DNA of 64,000 nucleotides, from the NCBI GenBank assembly GCA_038501195.1, contig JBBPUQ010000004.1, positions 3,982,001 to 4,046,000 on the forward strand, in the 5' to 3' direction. The notes under the pieces are model-generated. The model did no database searches, was not told the origin of the DNA, and was given only the letters and a program-made list of their open reading frames with translations. Shown in pieces: positions 60,001 to 64,000 of the stretch (the stretch's first letter is position 1; each line of letters opens with the position of its first letter). This DNA comes from Nemania diffusa (taxonomy: Eukaryota; Ascomycota; Sordariomycetes; Xylariales; Xylariaceae). The position numbers and the translations under genes are program-made.

Positions 60001-61555
60001 CATTGTTAAGGAGTAATAATTTTAAGGATCTTCCGGCATAAATATTAGATAGTAAAAGGCTTTAGTAACGAGTTTGGATGTTTAGGATGAAGTGTATAAT
60101 ATGCGCTCTAATGTATATCAACGTATTAACACCCAGTTCTGCAACGTAGAACTTTGGCGATTTTAGCGTTTAGCTATTAAACATAAACATATATGGTGCA
60201 CTGTGGTTTGAAAATGTAGTACTTGGTAAGAGTATACAAGGGCTGTTCTTTTCTTTAACCCCTTTCTTTCACTGCAACGGCGAACAAAATTTCCGCCAGC
60301 TCTTACCAGCGTTTATATGTATTCCTAGACAACCTTATAGTTGAATTTTATTTAATCGGTATGATAGGAGAGAAAACCAAGTTCATACGTGAGAGCACAT
60401 GAAAGAAATTGTAAAACGAAGGCTTAAATATCAAGTTTTATGGTGATTTATATTCAATGTGTCCCATATCTGTGGAGACTAGTCTAAAATAAATGTTAAC
60501 TTTTTTTTTCATTATATGTGTGCTATTACTGTAACCTTTGAGCGTTATTCTAATTTCTAGCTATATTATTTAGGTTATTTCCAAGTTTCTTTTTGAATAA
60601 CGCTACTTATTTGAATACTTTAAGATCTTGTATAACAGAAATTTTCATCACGCATACCTCTGACTCACAGCTCAGCAGGTTTCTTGTAGTGAACATGTTA
60701 GCCTTTTCAGCTATTTTTACTTCTCATATATTCCTTGATGAGGGATATAATTAGTGGCATGTTTATCTTCTAAAAACTATCTTATGTAAACCCCTCTAAT
60801 AAGGTACAGGTGTTGTAGGCACACTGTAATTAAATACGTGGGCTCACATATCACCACGCCTTAATGTGCTAGATTTTGTAAATAGGGGAAATGACCGAAA
60901 CATCTATTGTTTGGCGTAAGAAAATACAGGAATTAGAGCCAAGTAGTTATTCTAGCTCGAGTATTTAGAGAAGTAAAGCTAGTTACATACCTATCTCGAT
61001 CTTGTAATAAGGTATAAAGTTAATGTTGGATCGTATATTATTTGGGGTTATTTTAGTGCCTATTTTAACATTTAATTATCATTATCACTCAAGACAAGTT
61101 TGTGAAACTTAGTCTTTGTAGCTAGGGTTAGTGCTCTTATGATTTCATAGATACAAAAGTAATTGAACATGTTGCTGAGAGACGTCCTAATCGGCTATTA
61201 TCTTGAGTAGAAGAGTAATGGTCTACTTGTGGAGCTGCGTGGTTAGAAGGCGCCGTTAGATATGTAAAGTGTATAGTAACAAGAGAAAACAATGAAGTTT
61301 TCGTAACCCATGCTGATTATGAAACTTTAGACTCGGCGTCAAGTTTACAGTGTAAGCTATATTACTGAGCGACACGGACTTGATATAACTCCCCCAGCCC
61401 CCCCTTTGCATCTCTGAGCGAAATCGACGAGACATTGCCTGTGCGAGTATTACCGGCTGGTGTGAAGGTGGCGCTCACGTCTGTACGTAGCTACTGAGAC
61501 GGTGTGGGTTGCACTGTTGCAGGGGGGTTGCGTTGATTAGGTCAGCAAGACCCTA

Positions 61556-64000
61556 GATTTTTTCATTTTTCTATTTATTAGTTAATAAAAGAGTAATTCT
61601 TTATTAAAAAGATATATAGCACTATAAAAGTCGATGTTTTTAATATTAACTAATTAAGTTATTATATAATATTTATAGTAATTTTGCTACTTTAATATTA
61701 TTTTAATTGTTTTTTTAAATTATTGTTATTATTGTTTTAAATTTTTAAAAGTGATTTTTATAGCTGTAATTAATTTTTTAAAATATATTATATATATATT
61801 ATATATTTTATTTTAATAATATTTTCGATAAAGCTTTAATTATATCAAATATTTAAATTATAAAACTAATTATAAAATTAAAATATATTTATAAAAATAA
61901 TATTAAAACTATAAATTTAATATTATAAAAATTAAAAATTTAAAATAATAAAACTGTTGTTATTTTTTTTATTATAGCTAATATTTAAAAGTTAAAATTA
62001 ATAAAATTTTTAATAAATAATAATATTAAAAGCTTTTTTTAAAAAACTAAAAAATATTTTAAATTTTTTATTTTAAATTTATTAAAATTGCAATATTTAA
62101 AACTAAAACTTTAAAACTTAGTATTTTTTTATTATATAATTATAAAAAATAATTTAAATCGAAATTAATATTAATTTATTATTATATATATTATTAAATA
62201 TAAAAAAAAATAATTATTATAATTAAATTATTATAATATTTTTTATTTAAATTTTATAACTTAAAATTAAAAAATCTTTAAATATTATTAATATTATATA
62301 TAATAATTTAATTTTAAATTTATAAATATATAAAAAATATAAAATAATATAAAATATAATTAAACAGTTATAAATTAAAAATTATTAAAATAAAAATTAA
62401 TTTAAATTATAAAAATATTTTAAATTTAAAAAAATATATTAAAAAATAAAAATATAAAATTATTATTAAAATATTAATATTTTTTATATTATTTAAAAAA
62501 ATAATATTAAAAATTATATTAATTTAAAAAATATAAAAAATTAATTAATTTTTAAAAGTTTAATAAAAAAAAGTTAAAAAACTATTTAATATTATAATTA
62601 TAATTAAATATATTTTATTATTTATTATTTTTATATTTTTATATATATTTATTAAATTATTTATTATTTTAGCAATATTATTTTATAAATTTAAATTAAA
62701 ATATTTTTTATTTTATTTTATTAAAAAATTATTGTTTTTATTATATTTATTGCTATAATTAATTTAAATAAATTATTTAATAAATTAACTTTTTTTTTAA
62801 TTTTAATTAATAAAAAAAAACAAAAAAATATTTTTATTATTATAATATTTATTAATTTATTATTAAAAAATAAAAAAAATATTATTTATGTAATTTTATT
62901 AAATTTTTTTAATTTAAAAATAGTTTTTAATTTATTATTTAAAAATAACAAAATTATTAATTAATTAAAAAAACTTAAAATATTATTTATAGTTTAAAAA
63001 ATTTTTATTTATTTTTTAATTAAATAATTATTTATTTATATATAAATTAAATAATAAAAAAAATTATTTATAGTTATATTAAAAATATTAATATTTAAAT
63101 TAAAATTAAATAAAAGTTAAAATAAATATTTAATTATAATAATTTTAAATAATAATATTTTTTATTATTATTATTAAAAAAATATAAAAATAAATTTAAA
63201 ATTAATATTATAAAAAATTTAAAATTATATTTTAAAAAATATAAAATTTTTATTAAAAAAGTTAAAAAAAATAAAAAAATTAAAAAAATTTATAAAAATA
63301 TTACTTTTATTTATAAACTATTTAAAAAAATTAAAAATTTAATATTAAAATATATTTTAAATAATTTTTAAATAATTTATAATATTTTATATAAAATAAA
63401 TTATAATTAATTATAAAAAAATTTAATATTTTAAATTATTATAATTTTTAAATTTAAATTATATAATATTAAATATAAATAAATAAAACTTATATAATAA
63501 AATATAATAAAAATTTATATAATTAAATATATATTTAATAAAATATATATATTTTTATTTTAATTGTTTTTATAATATTAAATTTATTATTAATTAAATA
63601 GCTATTAAATTAAATTATAATAAAAAATAAATTTATAACTTTATAAAAAAAAATTAAATTTATAAAACTAAAAAATAAAAAAATAAACAATTTTATTAAA
63701 TAGTTTAAAAAAATAAAAATCTATTTATAAAAAAAAAAAATAATAAAAAAAAAAAAAAAAACAAAATTAAAAATAAATTTAGTTTTTTTAAATATATTAT
63801 TTTTTTAAAACAATTATATTAAAACTTTTTTTAAAATTATATTATTATATTATTATATATATAGTTATTTTTATATTTATATTAATAGTTTTTTTTAATT
63901 ATATTTAAACTAATTATAAATATTTATATTATAAACTAATTTAAATAAATTTATAGCTAAAAAAATTAATTTATTAAAAAAAATATAAAAACAAATTAAA
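61556..64000. other. Extreme AT-rich isochore running off the window end
   Basis: From about 61556 the composition changes within a few tens of bases from mixed DNA (the preceding 150 bases are GC-rich) to DNA with only two or three G or C per 60-base line where I counted. TTA, TAA and poly-A/T words dominate both strands and no frame stays open. This matches what repeat-induced point mutation (RIP) leaves in old transposons of Pezizomycotina; a centromere-like AT tract is another possibility. The right edge lies outside the window. Confidence 0.85.

Larger units (their letters stand above)
45879..61555. other. Large gene-poor region of about 15.7 kb
   Basis: No intact gene is supported. The DNA is a mosaic of near-average and AT-leaning sequence with TAGG/CCTA runs, TACTGCGTA-type words, a C32 tract and coding-like relics. 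G+C falls gradually after about 59.9 kb. The 113-codon frame at 46171-46509 overlaps the presumed upstream region of the zinc-finger gene and has no family resemblance. The setting resembles subtelomeric or repeat-adjacent DNA. Confidence 0.55.

Noticed and set aside
61556..64000. Mitochondrial DNA insertion as explanation of the AT tract
   Set aside because: The G+C seen is well below usual fungal mtDNA and no mitochondrial gene frame or tRNA was found.

Overview
The window is nuclear DNA of a filamentous ascomycete, most likely a Sordariomycete. Genes carry several short introns with GT donors and AG acceptors. The products are typical fungal families: a MAL-type sugar porter, a NACHT-ankyrin NLR, a fungal P450, SUZ12, RTT106, VFA1 and YVH1. 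Between genes lie long stretches rich in TAGG/CCTA tetranucleotides. No RNA gene, CRISPR array or bacterial-type operon was seen.

Region 1 (1-32.3 kb) holds most of the genes. In order these are: the 3' part of a splicing factor SF3b subunit 2 gene (+); an alpha-glucoside-type sugar transporter with nine exons (-); a NACHT/ankyrin NLR (+); the PRC2 subunit SUZ12 (-); an F-box/LRR-like protein (+); an XPG/FEN-fold protein that has lost several catalytic residues (-); a cytochrome P450 (-); a pepsin-like secreted protein with a long Ser/Thr tail (-); the histone chaperone RTT106 (-); and VFA1, a Vps4-associated protein (+). Two short elements with terminal inverted repeats lie in the shared upstream region of RTT106 and VFA1.

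Region 2 (32.3-41.3 kb) has no convincing intact gene, only a few decayed reading frames. Region 3 (41.3-45.9 kb) holds YVH1, a dual-specificity phosphatase, and a C2H2 zinc-finger gene, both on the minus strand. Region 4 (45.9-61.5 kb) is a second gene desert with microsatellites, a 32-base C tract and gene-like relics. Region 5 (61.56-64 kb) is an extreme AT tract, a few percent G+C by eye on sampled lines, with an abrupt left edge. It resembles a RIP-type AT isochore.

The genes do not form a single pathway or an obvious metabolite cluster; the P450 stands without a backbone enzyme. SUZ12 (H3K27 methylation) and RTT106 (histone deposition) both act on chromatin, but nothing here shows they are co-regulated. 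I found no convincing new multi-gene system. The most notable single-gene observations are the degenerate XPG-fold protein, the NLR whose ankyrin codons repeat with an exact 102-bp period and end in a premature stop followed by a decayed repeat, and a PHD-like C-terminus on SUZ12 that appears only after removing a short intron. Exon boundaries were set by hand from splice signals and reading phase; all eight spliced models close in frame. None has been tested against transcripts.
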